Positions 46,553 through 56,840 of a stretch of DNA of 64,000 nt are shown here, in pieces. The position numbers and the translations under genes were made by a program. Source of the stretch: Prochlorococcus sp. AG-418-K17 (GTDB lineage Bacteria; Cyanobacteriota; Cyanobacteriia; PCC-6307; Cyanobiaceae); NCBI GenBank assembly GCA_003214055.1, contig QCMD01000002.1:62001-126000 (forward strand), given 5' to 3'. Under the pieces are notes generated by a model. It was given only the letters and a program-made list of their open reading frames with translations, was not told where the DNA came from and did no database searches. Each line of letters opens with the position of its first letter. Position 1 is the stretch's first letter.

Positions 46553-47461
46553 ATGTCAAATATGAGAAAAAATATTCTTTTTCTAAGTTTGTTACTTCTG
46601 CTTTCTCTTGCTTCAGGCTCATGTAAGAGAATATCAAATAAAAAAGAAACTAAAGAAGTAATACTGGCAAGTTTCACTGTTTTAGCGGACATAATTAGCA
46701 ATGTTGCCAAAGATGAATTTATTGTTAGATCAATAACGAAACCTGGAGTTGAAGTTCATGGCTATCAACCAACTCCAAGCGATTTGGTAAATGCCTCTAG
46801 TGCTTTTGTTTTTATTGATAATGGATTTGGATTTGAATTATGGGCTGAAAAATTTGTTTCTAATCTAAAAGTTAAAAGAATTACTGTCGCTGAAGATTTA
46901 GATCCTATTTTTATCAGTGAAGATTTTTATAAAGGGAAACCCAATCCTCATGCCTGGATTTCTCCAAAAAGAGGGATCCTATACGTAGATATTCTTGTGG
47001 ATTCTTTATCAGAATTGAGGCCATCCAAAAGGACATTATTTGAAGAAAATGGAAAAATTTATAAAGATAAACTCTCTAAAATAGATAAAGAATTCTCACT
47101 TTTTATTAATAACTTAAATAAAGATAAGAGGTATCTAGTAAGTTGTGAAGGTGCTTTTTCATATTTAACAAATGATTATGGATTAGAGGAAGTTTATTTG
47201 TGGCCAGTAAATGCTGAGAGTCAAATTACTCCTAAAAGAATGACAAGAACAATCTCACTAGTTAAAGAAAAAAATGTCCCATCTGTATTTTGTGAAAGTA
47301 CCGTAAGTAGCGAATCTCAAATAGTTGTTGCAAACGAAACTGGGGCTAATTTTGGAGGAAATCTTTTTGTTGATTCATTATCTGATGATAGTGGACCTGC
47401 TAGTTCCTACATAAAAATGCTTGAACATAATTTGGATTTAATTAAAAAAGGGCTTTTTTGA
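46553..47461 (+). CDS. mntC: Manganese ABC transporter substrate-binding lipoprotein (MntC-type)
   Basis: A cluster A-I (TroA-like) metal receptor, 302 residues, with a signal peptide and a lipobox-like SGSC at 21-24. Metal ligands can be read as His69 (GVEVHGY), His133 (NPHAW), Glu199 (SCEGAF) and Asp274 (FVDSLS). The spacing 64-66-75 matches Synechocystis MntC (as I recall, His89, His154, Glu220, Asp295), and Cys198/Cys247 match its disulfide spacing of 49. Glu at the third site favours Mn2+ over Zn2+, where His is usual. It is the first gene of an mntC-A-B order cluster. Mn feeds the photosystem II oxygen-evolving cluster. Confidence 0.88.
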   Translation: MSNMRKNILFLSLLLLLSLASGSCKRISNKKETKEVILASFTVLADIISNVAKDEFIVRSITKPGVEVHGYQPTPSDLVNASSAFVFIDNGFGFELWAEKFVSNLKVKRITVAEDLDPIFISEDFYKGKPNPHAWISPKRGILYVDILVDSLSELRPSKRTLFEENGKIYKDKLSKIDKEFSLFINNLNKDKRYLVSCEGAFSYLTNDYGLEEVYLWPVNAESQITPKRMTRTISLVKEKNVPSVFCESTVSSESQIVVANETGANFGGNLFVDSLSDDSGPASSYIKMLEHNLDLIKKGLF

Positions 47462-47464
47462 ATT

Positions 47465-48229
47465 ATGGAAAAAATCAATTATCAAAATCTAAGGATTGAT
47501 GCAGAGAATATTTGCGTAGATTACAACGGCAAAGTGGCTTTGTATGATGCCAATTTAAGATTGAAACCTGGCCAGATTTGTGGGTTAGTAGGGATGAATG
47601 GGGCTGGTAAAACAACTTTTTTTAATGCTTTAACTGGCTTTGTAAATATTTCAAAGGGAAAAATTAGAATAAATGGAGAGTCTGTAAGATCTGCTCAAAA
47701 AGATCAGACAATTGCTTATGTTCCTCAAAATGAGGGAATTGATAGTCAATTTCCAATAAGTGTTTGGGATGTAGTGATGATGGGAAGATATGGTTCGATG
47801 AATATTTTTAGGTGTCCTAGAGAGTCTGATATTCAGGCGGTTAAAGATGCTATTGAGAGAGTTGATCTTACTGATCATTTATCTACACCTATTGGAAACT
47901 TATCTGGAGGTCAGAGAAAACGAACTTTTTTAGCTAGAGCAATTGCGCAAAGAGCGTCAATATTACTTCTTGATGAACCTTTTTCAGGTGTTGATATAAG
48001 AACTGAGAAACTTATCTCGGAATTATTTATTCAATTTAAAAATGAGGGGAAAACTATATTATTATCAACCCACGATATGATTCATGTCCGTGAATTTTGT
48101 GATTTGGTTCTTTTAATAAATAAAACTGTTGTAGCTTATGGGGAGACCTCTGAAGTATTTACCCCTGAAAATATTACAACCACTTTTGGAGGGATCTCAC
48201 CTGATTTCTTGTTTGGACCTGAATCCTAA
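47465..48229 (+). CDS. mntA: Manganese ABC transporter ATP-binding protein
   Basis: A 254-residue ATPase powering the metal importer. Walker A is GMNGAGKTTFF (about 43-53), the Q-loop is VPQNEGIDSQFP, the signature is LSGGQRKRTFLARA, Walker B is ILLLDEPFSGVD and the H-loop is LLSTHDMIHV. It begins 3 bp after mntC. In the Synechocystis convention, MntA is the ATPase. If the metal were Zn it would be named znuC, but the binding-protein ligands favour Mn. Confidence 0.88.
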   Translation: MEKINYQNLRIDAENICVDYNGKVALYDANLRLKPGQICGLVGMNGAGKTTFFNALTGFVNISKGKIRINGESVRSAQKDQTIAYVPQNEGIDSQFPISVWDVVMMGRYGSMNIFRCPRESDIQAVKDAIERVDLTDHLSTPIGNLSGGQRKRTFLARAIAQRASILLLDEPFSGVDIRTEKLISELFIQFKNEGKTILLSTHDMIHVREFCDLVLLINKTVVAYGETSEVFTPENITTTFGGISPDFLFGPES

Positions 48230-48241
48230 ATTTTAAATTAT

Positions 48242-49114
48242 ATGGAGCTCTGTTCTTTTTTAACTTTAGATTCATTCTTAACAGATCCTTTAACTCATGA
48301 CTTTATGAGAAAAGCACTTCTTATGAGTTCATTAGTTGCAGCTGTTTGTGGTTTCCTATCAAGTTATTTGACTCTTAAAGGATGGGCTTTAATGGGAGAT
48401 GCAGTTTCACATTCAGTTATGCCTGGTGTTGTGGTTGCTTATGCATTAGGTCTTCCTTTCTCATTAGGGGCATTTATTTTCGGAGTTGGTTCTGTAGCTT
48501 TGATAGGGTTTATTAAACAGAAATCTAGAGTTAAAGAAGATACTGTTATTGGGTTGGTATTTACTGGATTTTTCGCTCTTGGAATCGTATTGGTTTCTAA
48601 GATTAAAAGTAATATTGATCTGCACTCTATTCTTTTTGGTAGTCCATTAGGAATTTCACTTTCAGATGTAAAACAAACTATATTTATTTCTTTATTGGTA
48701 GTAATCCTTTTATCAATTTTTAGAAAAGATTTAATGCTTTATTGTTTTGATCCTAGGCATGCAAAAACAGTTGGGATTAATGTATTATTTCTTCATTATT
48801 TACTCCTCACATGCTTATCTTTGGCAGCTGTTGTGGGCTTGCAATCTGTTGGAATTATTTTGGTAGTTGCAATGTTGATTACCCCAGGGGCTACAGCATA
48901 TTTACTTACGGATAAGTTTGATAATATGACAGTAATTTCAGTATTAAGTGCAATTATCTCAAGCTTGATAGGAATATATGTTAGTTTTTGGTTTGATCTT
49001 GAAACAGGTGGATCAATTGTCTTGGCACAAACTTTTATATTTTTATTTGCTTTTTTATTCGCTCCAAGATACGGAATATTTAAGTTAAAGAAATTATTTT
49101 CTGTTTATAAATGA
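48242..49114 (+). CDS. mntB: Manganese ABC transporter permease
   Basis: A 290-residue ABC-3 family membrane permease with about eight or nine hydrophobic helices. Family blocks include GWALMGDAVSHSVMPGVVVA (residues about 47-66), LVFTGFFALGIVL, the coupling helix DPRHAKTVGIN and LLITPGAT-like MLITPGATAYLL. It is 12 bp after the ATPase, and its stop overlaps the start of the DUF4336 gene (ATGA), so translation is coupled to that downstream gene. Confidence 0.88.
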   Translation: MELCSFLTLDSFLTDPLTHDFMRKALLMSSLVAAVCGFLSSYLTLKGWALMGDAVSHSVMPGVVVAYALGLPFSLGAFIFGVGSVALIGFIKQKSRVKEDTVIGLVFTGFFALGIVLVSKIKSNIDLHSILFGSPLGISLSDVKQTIFISLLVVILLSIFRKDLMLYCFDPRHAKTVGINVLFLHYLLLTCLSLAAVVGLQSVGIILVVAMLITPGATAYLLTDKFDNMTVISVLSAIISSLIGIYVSFWFDLETGGSIVLAQTFIFLFAFLFAPRYGIFKLKKLFSVYK

Positions 49115-50283
49115 TAGTAGCGGGAGATACTTTAAATAAAAAGTGGAATTGGTGGCCATTATTCCCCTTATATCCTTATGGAATAAAGAAAACAATTTTA
49201 AGAGAATTAATTCCTGATCAAATATGGTCTTTGGAACAAATACAAGGACTTTATTATGTTGCAGTTCCAATAAGAATGACGGTAATAAAGGTTGATAACG
49301 GATTGATGCTAATAAATCCACTGCCTCCGACAAAAGAATTAGTAAACGAGTTAGAAAAATTAATTACGATTCACGGCAAAGTAAAAACAATAATTCTACC
49401 GAGTGCCTCTGGACTTGAACATAAAATCGGACTGCCAGCTCTTTCAAGAATTTTTAAAGATGCAGAAATTTGGCTTTGTCCTGGACAATGGAGTTTCCCC
49501 ATAAATCTACCACTAGATTTTTTAGGAATTCCATCAAAAAGATCAAGAATACTGTTTGAGGAAGGTACTCCACATACAAACTCCTTTAAGTGGTCTTCAT
49601 TAGGCCCACTGAATTTAGGACTTGGAAGATATCAGGAGATAAGCTGTTTCCATTATCCTACGAAAACTCTTCATGTAACAGATGCAATAGTTGGAATAGA
49701 CTCCACACCTCCTGAGATCTTTAACTTTGATCCAACTCCACTCCTTTTTCATTCTAGAGAGAGAGGAGATGAACCTCTTATTGACTCCATCGAACAAAGA
49801 AAAAAAGGATGGAAAAGGTTAGTTTTATTTTCATCTTTTTTGAAACCAGGTAAATTAAATATTCCACCTTTGAAAAAAATATTTAAGTATTCATTCAAAA
49901 AAGATCTTAGAAATTGGAGATCTCATTTCGGCATTTATCCCTTTTTATGGGACGAAGATTGGGAATCCTCTCTTTTTGAAATAATGGGTAAAGATACTCC
50001 TAAGATTCAAATTGCACCAGTTTTACAAAAATTAATTTTTCCGCGTTCAAAAGAAGTTTTACTTAAATGGTTAGAAAATATAAAGTCTTTTGAAGATATG
50101 GAATATTTAATTCCAGCTCATTTTACGGCACCCATAAAATTTACAATAGAAGATTGTCAAAAGTTAATTAATGAAATTAATTCCCAAAAGTGGGACAAAC
50201 TTCCTGAGGATAATAAATTTTTGATGGGTCTATACAAAAAGTTGTTTGAACTAGGAATAATTCCTGAAGAAGTAAATCTTTAA
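49111..50283 (+). CDS. DUF4336 protein, metallo-beta-lactamase-like relative
   Basis: A 390-residue protein conserved in cyanobacteria and plants. The core (about 45-200) has the shape of a metallo-beta-lactamase fold: MTVIKVDNGLMLINPLPP, TIILPSASGLEHKIGLPALS and FHYPTKTLHVTDAIVGID. The classical HxHxDH motif is not present (SASGLEHK stands in its place), so a hydrolase with that metal site is doubtful. The function is unknown. Its ATG overlaps the mntB stop (ATGA), the strongest hint that it belongs to manganese uptake or handling. Confidence 0.8.
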   Translation: MIVAGDTLNKKWNWWPLFPLYPYGIKKTILRELIPDQIWSLEQIQGLYYVAVPIRMTVIKVDNGLMLINPLPPTKELVNELEKLITIHGKVKTIILPSASGLEHKIGLPALSRIFKDAEIWLCPGQWSFPINLPLDFLGIPSKRSRILFEEGTPHTNSFKWSSLGPLNLGLGRYQEISCFHYPTKTLHVTDAIVGIDSTPPEIFNFDPTPLLFHSRERGDEPLIDSIEQRKKGWKRLVLFSSFLKPGKLNIPPLKKIFKYSFKKDLRNWRSHFGIYPFLWDEDWESSLFEIMGKDTPKIQIAPVLQKLIFPRSKEVLLKWLENIKSFEDMEYLIPAHFTAPIKFTIEDCQKLINEINSQKWDKLPEDNKFLMGLYKKLFELGIIPEEVNL

Positions 50284-50292
50284 AAACTATTA

Positions 50293-50625
50293 TTATTCAA
50301 TAGACATGTTTTCATCATTTTTAAGTGTTTGTTCAAGCTCTTTTCTCTGCTCCATTTGTCTTAAGAAATAACCTGTCATCATTGCTGAAGATAATAAATT
50401 AGCAATATTATCTTTTGAAGATGTTATTTTTACATCAAATTGATCTGAAGGGAGCATTCCTAGAAGACCTTGAACATTTTGTCTAATAATTTCTTGAATA
50501 TCTTCACTAGCTGATTTTGCTACTCTTTGCAATACTTCCGGGGATTGTTTTTGTAAATATTGAATTAAATCATTCTCTTCATTTGGATCATTATTTTCAG
50601 TAGCAAGAAATTCTGGATTAAACAT
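50293..50625 (-). CDS. DUF760 protein
   Basis: A 110-residue soluble helical protein with LIQYLQKQSPEVLQRVAKS, IQEIIRQNVQGLLGMLP and LANLLSSAMMTGYFLRQME-type motifs that define DUF760, a family of cyanobacteria and chloroplasts. Its function is unknown, although plant relatives have been discussed as regulated chloroplast proteins. It is convergent with DUF4336 (9 bp apart) and lies 46 bp downstream of lepB on the minus strand. Confidence 0.85.
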   Translation of the reverse strand: MFNPEFLATENNDPNEENDLIQYLQKQSPEVLQRVAKSASEDIQEIIRQNVQGLLGMLPSDQFDVKITSSKDNIANLLSSAMMTGYFLRQMEQRKELEQTLKNDENMSIE

Positions 50626-50671
50626 TTCTACAACTTCACAGATATAAAAACCCTACAACATCAAGTACCCA

Positions 50672-51256
50672 TTAATCTAAATTATTAAGGATAGGGAACT
50701 GAATAGGTCCAATTTTATTAAAAGGCCAGTATCTAAAAATTGCTTTACCAATGATCTTTTTATAGGGTAAAAATCCCCAAATATGTGAGTCCATACTATT
50801 ATTTCTATTATCTCCCATTACCCATAATGACTCTTCTGGCACAATAAAAGGCCCTATCGAATAATTTATATTTTTGTCAAAAATGTAATTATTTTGAGCG
50901 ATTTCATTTAAGTAAAGGTTACCATCTCTTACTTCTACCTTGTCCCCAGGTATAGCAATTACTCTTTTTATTAATGCGGTATCTGCTTCATAACCAGCTT
51001 TAATTAATTTTTCCGGGACATTAAAAACAACTATTTTATTTTTTAATTTTGAAAGGTTTGATTTGGATGTGATTTTAGGGGTTACTTTCTCAACAAGAAT
51101 TTTGTCTTGTATTTGAAGAGTTGGAATCATTGAACCTGAGGGAATCCATCTTGGCTCTATAACCTGCCATCGTATAATTAAAGCAATAATTATCCAAATT
51201 AAAAGATTTTTTAAATCCTTTATTATTAAATTTCTTTTTTCTTTAGTTTTGGACAT
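50672..51256 (-). CDS. lepB: Signal peptidase I
   Basis: A membrane serine protease that removes signal peptides in thylakoid and plasma membranes. The 194-residue protein has one N-terminal anchor (about 12-30), box B with nucleophile Ser42 (PSGSMIPTL), box D with general base Lys97 (LIKRVIAIPGD) and box E GDNRNNSMDSHIWG. The whole catalytic dyad is intact. It is divergent from menD with 51 bp between start codons. Confidence 0.95.
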   Translation of the reverse strand: MSKTKEKRNLIIKDLKNLLIWIIIALIIRWQVIEPRWIPSGSMIPTLQIQDKILVEKVTPKITSKSNLSKLKNKIVVFNVPEKLIKAGYEADTALIKRVIAIPGDKVEVRDGNLYLNEIAQNNYIFDKNINYSIGPFIVPEESLWVMGDNRNNSMDSHIWGFLPYKKIIGKAIFRYWPFNKIGPIQFPILNNLD

Positions 51257-51307
51257 GTTTTATTTAATTCAGTTATAAGGAAAATTCCCAAAGCATTTAT
51301 ATAAATT

Positions 51308-53071
51308 ATGACATCATCTATTGAATGCAAAAATTTTCTTAGAAGTCTACAACTTTTAAATCTTCTCATACAAATTGGAGTTGAAAATTTAATACTATGT
51401 CCTGGGAGTAGATCAGCACCTTTAGCAATAGCTGCAGGAGAATTAAATAAATTAGGATTGATAAATGTATTCAATTCAATAGATGAGAGATCTGCAGGAT
51501 TCCACTCACTTGGGATTTCGGCTGCATCTGGCAATCTCTCTTTAGTTATTACAACTTCTGGAACTGCGGTAAGTAATTTACTGCCAGCAGCAGTTGAGGC
51601 CGACCGCTCTTGTAAAGGTATTATATTTCTCACAGCTGACAGGCCTTTAAGGTTGAAAGATTGTGGATCTAATCAAACAGTAAATCAAGAAGAATTTTTG
51701 AGCTCAGTCTGTAGAAGAGTTTTAAGTACAAATCTTAATGGACTTCATGAAACAGGAGATAATGAAATTCTAAATTTAGTGCAGATTATTGAGAAACAAA
51801 TATCAACCTTTCCTGGACCTATTCATTTAAATATTCCTATCGATAAGCCTTTAGATATTTCACTTTTCAATAAAAAAAATGTTTTAGAGTTTTTTAAGAG
51901 AATTTATTTAAATAAAAAATATGTCTCTCAAAAAGTTCAAATGAATTCTGATAAAGACAACTTCTTAGAAATTTCAAATAATTTAAATGTTGATGAATCA
52001 GGCATTATTTTGGTTGGTCCATATCAAGGTTCCATAAATGAATTATCTTCTTTTAATAAATCTTTAGATAAATTGCAAGAAATTACAGGTTGGCCAGTTT
52101 TTGCTGATCCAGTTTCAGGAGTTTTTTCTGACTTAAGAGGGTTAGTTGTGAATTGGGAATTAGTCTTAAGAAAAAATAAGAATTTCATCAATTCCTATCA
52201 ACTTTTGAGGCTTGGCCCTATGTCATCCTCAATTGAATTGGAGAAGTTTTTAACAATTTTCGAAGGTAAACAAATTCTTATAAAAGAAAAAAACTTTAGA
52301 AAACTAGATCCTACAAAAAAAGCATTTGAATACGAGTTTGGACTTACAAATTTTATTAATCGATTTTTAGCAAAATCATTAAATTATCAAAAAAAGAAAA
52401 AGTCACTTACAAAATTAGCCTTTGATCTAATAAAGGAAGGTGAACAAATTAGTAAAACTTTAAAAGAGAAAATGACAAATAATAATCAAATTACTGAATA
52501 TAAGATTGCCAATCTTGTTCCAAAAATTTGGCCAGCTGAAAATTCTATTATGCTTTCAGCAAGTAGCCCGATTAGAGATTGGCTCACATTTTCAGAAAAT
52601 GGTACTTTAACAAGAAATTGTTTCAGCTTTAGGGGCGCTTCTGGCATAGACGGTACTTTATCTCTTGCATTAGGTATTTCTAGAATTAAAAATCCTCTAC
52701 TCCTTGTGACTGGAGATTTGGCTTTTATTCATGATATAAACGGTTGGCTGATTGAAAATTCAATCGACATGAATTTAACAATTCTTCTAATAAATAATAA
52801 TGGCGGAAATATATTCAATCGTATTTATAAAAAAAATTTAAAAGAAGATGAATTAAAAAAACTATTTCTTATGCCAAAAGAAATAAACTGGACAAAACTC
52901 GCAGAGGGTTATCGAGTAAAGTTTAAAAGTGTGGCAAATTTTAAAAAATTACGAGAGGCATTAGATTGGAGCATTTCTATCCAGAAATCTGTAATAATTA
53001 AAGTTGATGTTGATCCAGAAAATGAAATTTGTGAAAAAAATGCCTTGCTAGAAAAAATAATTGGCAATTAA
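51308..53071 (+). CDS. menD: SEPHCHC synthase (MenD)
   Basis: A ThDP-dependent enzyme making 2-succinyl-5-enolpyruvyl-6-hydroxy-3-cyclohexene-1-carboxylate for phylloquinone, the A1 electron carrier of photosystem I. The 587-residue protein has [17 protein letters not shown], the conserved Glu in [39 protein letters not shown] and the cofactor-binding [14 protein letters not shown] followed by [11 protein letters not shown]. All domains are present. menB follows after 35 bp, making a small phylloquinone operon. Confidence 0.95.
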   Translation: MTSSIECKNFLRSLQLLNLLIQIGVENLILCPGSRSAPLAIAAGELNKLGLINVFNSIDERSAGFHSLGISAASGNLSLVITTSGTAVSNLLPAAVEADRSCKGIIFLTADRPLRLKDCGSNQTVNQEEFLSSVCRRVLSTNLNGLHETGDNEILNLVQIIEKQISTFPGPIHLNIPIDKPLDISLFNKKNVLEFFKRIYLNKKYVSQKVQMNSDKDNFLEISNNLNVDESGIILVGPYQGSINELSSFNKSLDKLQEITGWPVFADPVSGVFSDLRGLVVNWELVLRKNKNFINSYQLLRLGPMSSSIELEKFLTIFEGKQILIKEKNFRKLDPTKKAFEYEFGLTNFINRFLAKSLNYQKKKKSLTKLAFDLIKEGEQISKTLKEKMTNNNQITEYKIANLVPKIWPAENSIMLSASSPIRDWLTFSENGTLTRNCFSFRGASGIDGTLSLALGISRIKNPLLLVTGDLAFIHDINGWLIENSIDMNLTILLINNNGGNIFNRIYKKNLKEDELKKLFLMPKEINWTKLAEGYRVKFKSVANFKKLREALDWSISIQKSVIIKVDVDPENEICEKNALLEKIIGN

Positions 53072-53106
53072 ATTTATCATTTTCTATCTTTGAATAATTA
53101 GATCTC

Positions 53107-53964
53107 ATGAAAGTATTACCTGGGAAAACAACTTTAAATTGGTCAGAATGCAAATCTTATGAGGATATATTATTTCACAAATCAGATGAGGGAATCGCGA
53201 GAATTGCAATTAATCGGCCTGAAAAAAGAAATGCATTTAGGCCACAAACTGTAGATGAACTCATTGATGCATTTGATATCGTGAGAAATGATGAAACTAT
53301 TGGCGTAGTTCTCTTTACAGGTGCTGGACCTGACAAGAAAGGCATTTATTCTTTTTGCTCTGGAGGTGATCAGAGTGTAAGGGGTAAAAATGGATATAAA
53401 AATGATGAAGGGAAGCAGAGATTAAATGTACTTGAACTTCAAAGATTAATAAGAAGTTTGCCTAAAGTTGTTATAGCTTTAGTTCCTGGTTTCGCAATTG
53501 GAGGAGGGCAGGTACTTCATCTAATTTGTGATCTCAGTATCGCCTCTGAAAATGCAATATTTGGTCAAACAGGTCCAAGAGTTGGTAGTTTTGATGCGGG
53601 TTTTGGATCTAGTTATTTAGCAAGACTTGTTGGCCAAAGAAAAGCAAAAGAAATTTGGTTTTTATGTAGAAAATATAATTCCAAGGAAGCTCTGAAGATG
53701 GGCTTGATAAATGCAATTACAAAGATTGAAGAATTAGAAGCTGAGGGTGTAATCTGGGCAAGAGAGATTTTACGAAATAGTCCAACTGCTATTCGTATTC
53801 TTAAAGCTTCATTCAATGCAGAGAATGATGGGATTGCAGGTATTCAAGAATTATCTGGATACACAACTCAATTATTCTATTCGACTGAAGAAGCTCAAGA
53901 AGGTAGAGATGCCTTTCTTGAAAAGCGTCCACCAGACTTTTCTGACTATAAGTGGACACCCTAG
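53107..53964 (+). CDS. menB: 1,4-dihydroxy-2-naphthoyl-CoA synthase
   Basis: A crotonase-fold Dieckmann cyclase that closes the naphthoquinone ring from o-succinylbenzoyl-CoA. It shows [20 protein letters not shown] (34-53), [10 protein letters not shown] at the oxyanion hole, [17 protein letters not shown] and [15 protein letters not shown] with the conserved Asp. The 285-residue length is normal. Downstream of menD on the same strand, it shares the phylloquinone pathway. glgA begins 36 bp later. Confidence 0.95.
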   Translation: MKVLPGKTTLNWSECKSYEDILFHKSDEGIARIAINRPEKRNAFRPQTVDELIDAFDIVRNDETIGVVLFTGAGPDKKGIYSFCSGGDQSVRGKNGYKNDEGKQRLNVLELQRLIRSLPKVVIALVPGFAIGGGQVLHLICDLSIASENAIFGQTGPRVGSFDAGFGSSYLARLVGQRKAKEIWFLCRKYNSKEALKMGLINAITKIEELEAEGVIWAREILRNSPTAIRILKASFNAENDGIAGIQELSGYTTQLFYSTEEAQEGRDAFLEKRPPDFSDYKWTP

Positions 53965-54000
53965 TTTATTTTTCAAAAGAACTTTTTTAAATAATTATCA

Positions 54001-55458
54001 ATGAGAATTCTTCTTGCCGCTGCTGAATGTGCTCCAATGATCAAAGTTGGAGGTATGGGAGATGTGGTTGGTTCGTTGCCTCCATCTTTGATAAAACTTG
54101 GTCACGATGTAAGGGTAATAATTCCAGGATATGGAAAATTGTGGAGTCTTTTAGAGGTATCGAATGAACCAGTCTTTAGAGCAAATACAATGGGCACTGA
54201 TTTTGCCGTATATGAAGCAAAACATCCCATTCATAATTATGTGATTTACCTAGTGGGTCATCCAACATTTGACTCTGACCAAATATATGGAGGCGAAAAT
54301 GAGGACTGGCGCTTTACATTTTTTGCTAGTGCCACTGCAGAATTTGCCTGGAATTGTTGGAAACCTCAAGTTCTCCATTGCCATGATTGGCATACTGGAA
54401 TGATTCCTGTGTGGATGCATCAGGATCCTGAAATTAGTACTGTCTTCACAATTCATAATTTAAAATACCAAGGCCCTTGGAGGTGGAAACTTGAAAAAAT
54501 GACTTGGTGTCCTTGGTATATGCATGGAGACCATACAATGGCTGCGGCAATGTTGTACGCAGATAGGGTCAATGCTGTTTCTCCGACTTATGCTGATGAG
54601 ATTAAAACCCATGAATACGGGGAAAGCCTCGAAGGATTACTTAATTACATTTCAGGTAAATTAAGGGGAATTCTTAATGGCATAGATCTTGATGAATGGA
54701 ATCCAGCCAAAGATCCAGTTTTACCTGCACAATTCAGTATTAAGAATTTAGACAATAGGGTAGAAAATAAAAAAATTCTGCAGAGAGAAATGGGTCTAGA
54801 AGTTAATCCTAAAAAATATCTTTTAGGTATGGTCAGTAGATTAGTTGATCAGAAAGGGGTTGACTTACTTTTACAAGTTTCAAGAAGACTATTAGCCTAT
54901 ACAGATTCTCAAATTGCTGTTTTAGGGACTGGAGATAGATATTTAGAGTCTGGATTATGGCAACTGGCATTAGATTACCCAGGAAGATTCTCAGTATTTC
55001 TTACCTATGATGATTCTTTATCAAGGCTTATCTACGGTGGCTCTGATGCATTTTTAATGCCAAGTAGATTTGAACCTTGTGGAATTAGTCAACTCCTCGC
55101 TATGAGATATGGCTCTATTCCTATAGTAAGGCGAGTTGGAGGTTTAGTTGATACAGTTTTACCTCATGACCCAGAAAATAATAATGGTACGGGATTTTGC
55201 TTTGATCGCTTTGAACCAATAGATTTCTATACTTCTTTAGTAAGGTCCTGGGAAGCCTTTAGGCATAAAGATAGTTGGGAATTACTGCAAAAAAGAGCCA
55301 TGAGCCAAGAGTTTAGTTGGCAAAGATCAGCTCTTGAATACGAAGTTATGTATAAGGATGTTTGCGGAATAAAAGAACCATCGCCAGATTTAGCTGAAGT
55401 CGAAAAATTTTCTTACGGACAATCAGCTGATCCATCTTTAAAAAAAAGTATGACTTAA
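54001..55458 (+). CDS. glgA: Glycogen synthase (ADP-glucose, GT5)
   Basis: Elongates glycogen from ADP-glucose. The 485-residue GT-B enzyme has [19 protein letters not shown] with the ADP-glucose-binding KxGG near residue 15, [34 protein letters not shown] and [13 protein letters not shown], and near the C-terminus the catalytic-site [12 protein letters not shown]. Partner branching enzyme is at 24512-26794. murF follows 7 bp later and may be co-transcribed. Confidence 0.96.
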   Translation: MRILLAAAECAPMIKVGGMGDVVGSLPPSLIKLGHDVRVIIPGYGKLWSLLEVSNEPVFRANTMGTDFAVYEAKHPIHNYVIYLVGHPTFDSDQIYGGENEDWRFTFFASATAEFAWNCWKPQVLHCHDWHTGMIPVWMHQDPEISTVFTIHNLKYQGPWRWKLEKMTWCPWYMHGDHTMAAAMLYADRVNAVSPTYADEIKTHEYGESLEGLLNYISGKLRGILNGIDLDEWNPAKDPVLPAQFSIKNLDNRVENKKILQREMGLEVNPKKYLLGMVSRLVDQKGVDLLLQVSRRLLAYTDSQIAVLGTGDRYLESGLWQLALDYPGRFSVFLTYDDSLSRLIYGGSDAFLMPSRFEPCGISQLLAMRYGSIPIVRRVGGLVDTVLPHDPENNNGTGFCFDRFEPIDFYTSLVRSWEAFRHKDSWELLQKRAMSQEFSWQRSALEYEVMYKDVCGIKEPSPDLAEVEKFSYGQSADPSLKKSMT

Positions 55459-55465
55459 TTTTTTA

Positions 55466-56839
55466 ATGGAATTCTCTTTATCAGAATTAAACGACGTTTT
55501 GGGGAATATTAGAAATCTGAGCGGGAGGAAAAGAGATTTTTTAAATTTTAAGAATGTAAGTATTGATAGTAGAACTTTATTAAAAAATGATCTTTTTATA
55601 GCTATCAAGGGTAAAAATTATGATGGACATAGTTTTCTTCCAGAGGTTTTAAATAAAGGAGTTAAATCTGTAGTAATTAAAAAAGGGATGCAGAGATTAC
55701 TTCCTAGTAATTTCCCTTATTGGGTTGTTGATGACACAACAGAGGCATTTCAAAAATTAGCATTGCTAAAAAGAAAAAAATTAAATATTCCTACTGTTGC
55801 AATAACTGGCTCAGTTGGTAAAACAACAACAAAAGAAATGATTGGTGGAGTTTTAAATAAACTTGGAAGAATTAAATTATCTCATGCAAATTTCAATAAT
55901 GAAATTGGAGTTGGTCTTACTATTCTTGCTACAGATATAGAAGATAAAGTTTTAGTTCTTGAGATGGGGATGAGAGGTCTTGGTCAGATCGAGAATTTAT
56001 CTAAATATAGTGAACCCGATATTGCAGTTATTACTAACATTGGTACAGCTCATATTGGATTATTAGGCTCGAAAAGAAATATAGCTCATGCAAAGTGTGA
56101 AATTAGTAAATTTTTAAATCCCAAAGGAGTTGTAGTAATCCCAGCAAATGATCAACTTCTAGAAGAAATTTTAAAAGTATATTGGAAAGGTAGAGTAACA
56201 AAAGTAGAGTTGTTAAATATAGAAAATCAAAAGGAGAATTTTAAGAGAGATGATAATTTGCGAGGATTTTATAATCCTTTAAATAAAACAATTTTAATTG
56301 AAGAAAATACCTTTGAAATTTCATTTGAGGGATTTCACAATGCTTCGAATTTCTTATTTGCTTATGCAGTTGCTAAAGAGTTAGGCGTAGATTTTAAAAG
56401 TTTAAATAAATTTGATTTTGAAAGTTTAGGTGGAAGGAATAAAATTCTTAAATCAGTAAAAACAACAATATATGATGAATCATATAATGCTTCGCCAGAG
56501 TCAGTAAAAGCATGTATTAAAAACCTGGTTGAAAAACCGAGAAATAAATTTTTCATATTTGGAAGTATGCAAGAATTGGGAAAAGAATCTGAAAAATATC
56601 ACAAGGAAATATTCAACTTAATAAATAATTCAGATATAGAAAAGTGTTTATTTATTTGCGATAAAAAAGATGAAAAAATTTACTCCAATTATCTGAAAGA
56701 TAAGAAAAAATTCTTGGTTTTAAATGATGTTAAAGATATACCTCAAGAGATAAACAAATCTACAAAAAAAGGTGATTCTATTCTTATTAAAGGGAGCAGA
56801 TGTTGGCAACTTGAAAAAATTATTGAATTAATTAACTAG
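55466..56839 (+). CDS. murF: UDP-N-acetylmuramoyl-tripeptide--D-Ala-D-Ala ligase
   Basis: Adds D-Ala-D-Ala to the peptidoglycan precursor in the cytoplasm. The 457-residue Mur ligase has the substrate domain (SIDSRTLLKNDLFIAIKGKN), P-loop ITGSVGKTTTKEM (about 112-124), EMGMRGLGQIENL, ITNIGTAHIG and DESYNASPESVKACI. It is in tight linkage with glgA upstream and convergent with glmU (1 bp between stops), another gene of peptidoglycan precursor supply. Confidence 0.95.
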   Translation: MEFSLSELNDVLGNIRNLSGRKRDFLNFKNVSIDSRTLLKNDLFIAIKGKNYDGHSFLPEVLNKGVKSVVIKKGMQRLLPSNFPYWVVDDTTEAFQKLALLKRKKLNIPTVAITGSVGKTTTKEMIGGVLNKLGRIKLSHANFNNEIGVGLTILATDIEDKVLVLEMGMRGLGQIENLSKYSEPDIAVITNIGTAHIGLLGSKRNIAHAKCEISKFLNPKGVVVIPANDQLLEEILKVYWKGRVTKVELLNIENQKENFKRDDNLRGFYNPLNKTILIEENTFEISFEGFHNASNFLFAYAVAKELGVDFKSLNKFDFESLGGRNKILKSVKTTIYDESYNASPESVKACIKNLVEKPRNKFFIFGSMQELGKESEKYHKEIFNLINNSDIEKCLFICDKKDEKIYSNYLKDKKKFLVLNDVKDIPQEINKSTKKGDSILIKGSRCWQLEKIIELIN

Positions 56840-56840
56840 A

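Noticed and set aside
51226-51633. 135-codon minus-strand ORF across the lepB/menD divergence
   Set aside because: It is antisense to the menD N-terminus and overlaps the lepB start. No family match is visible.
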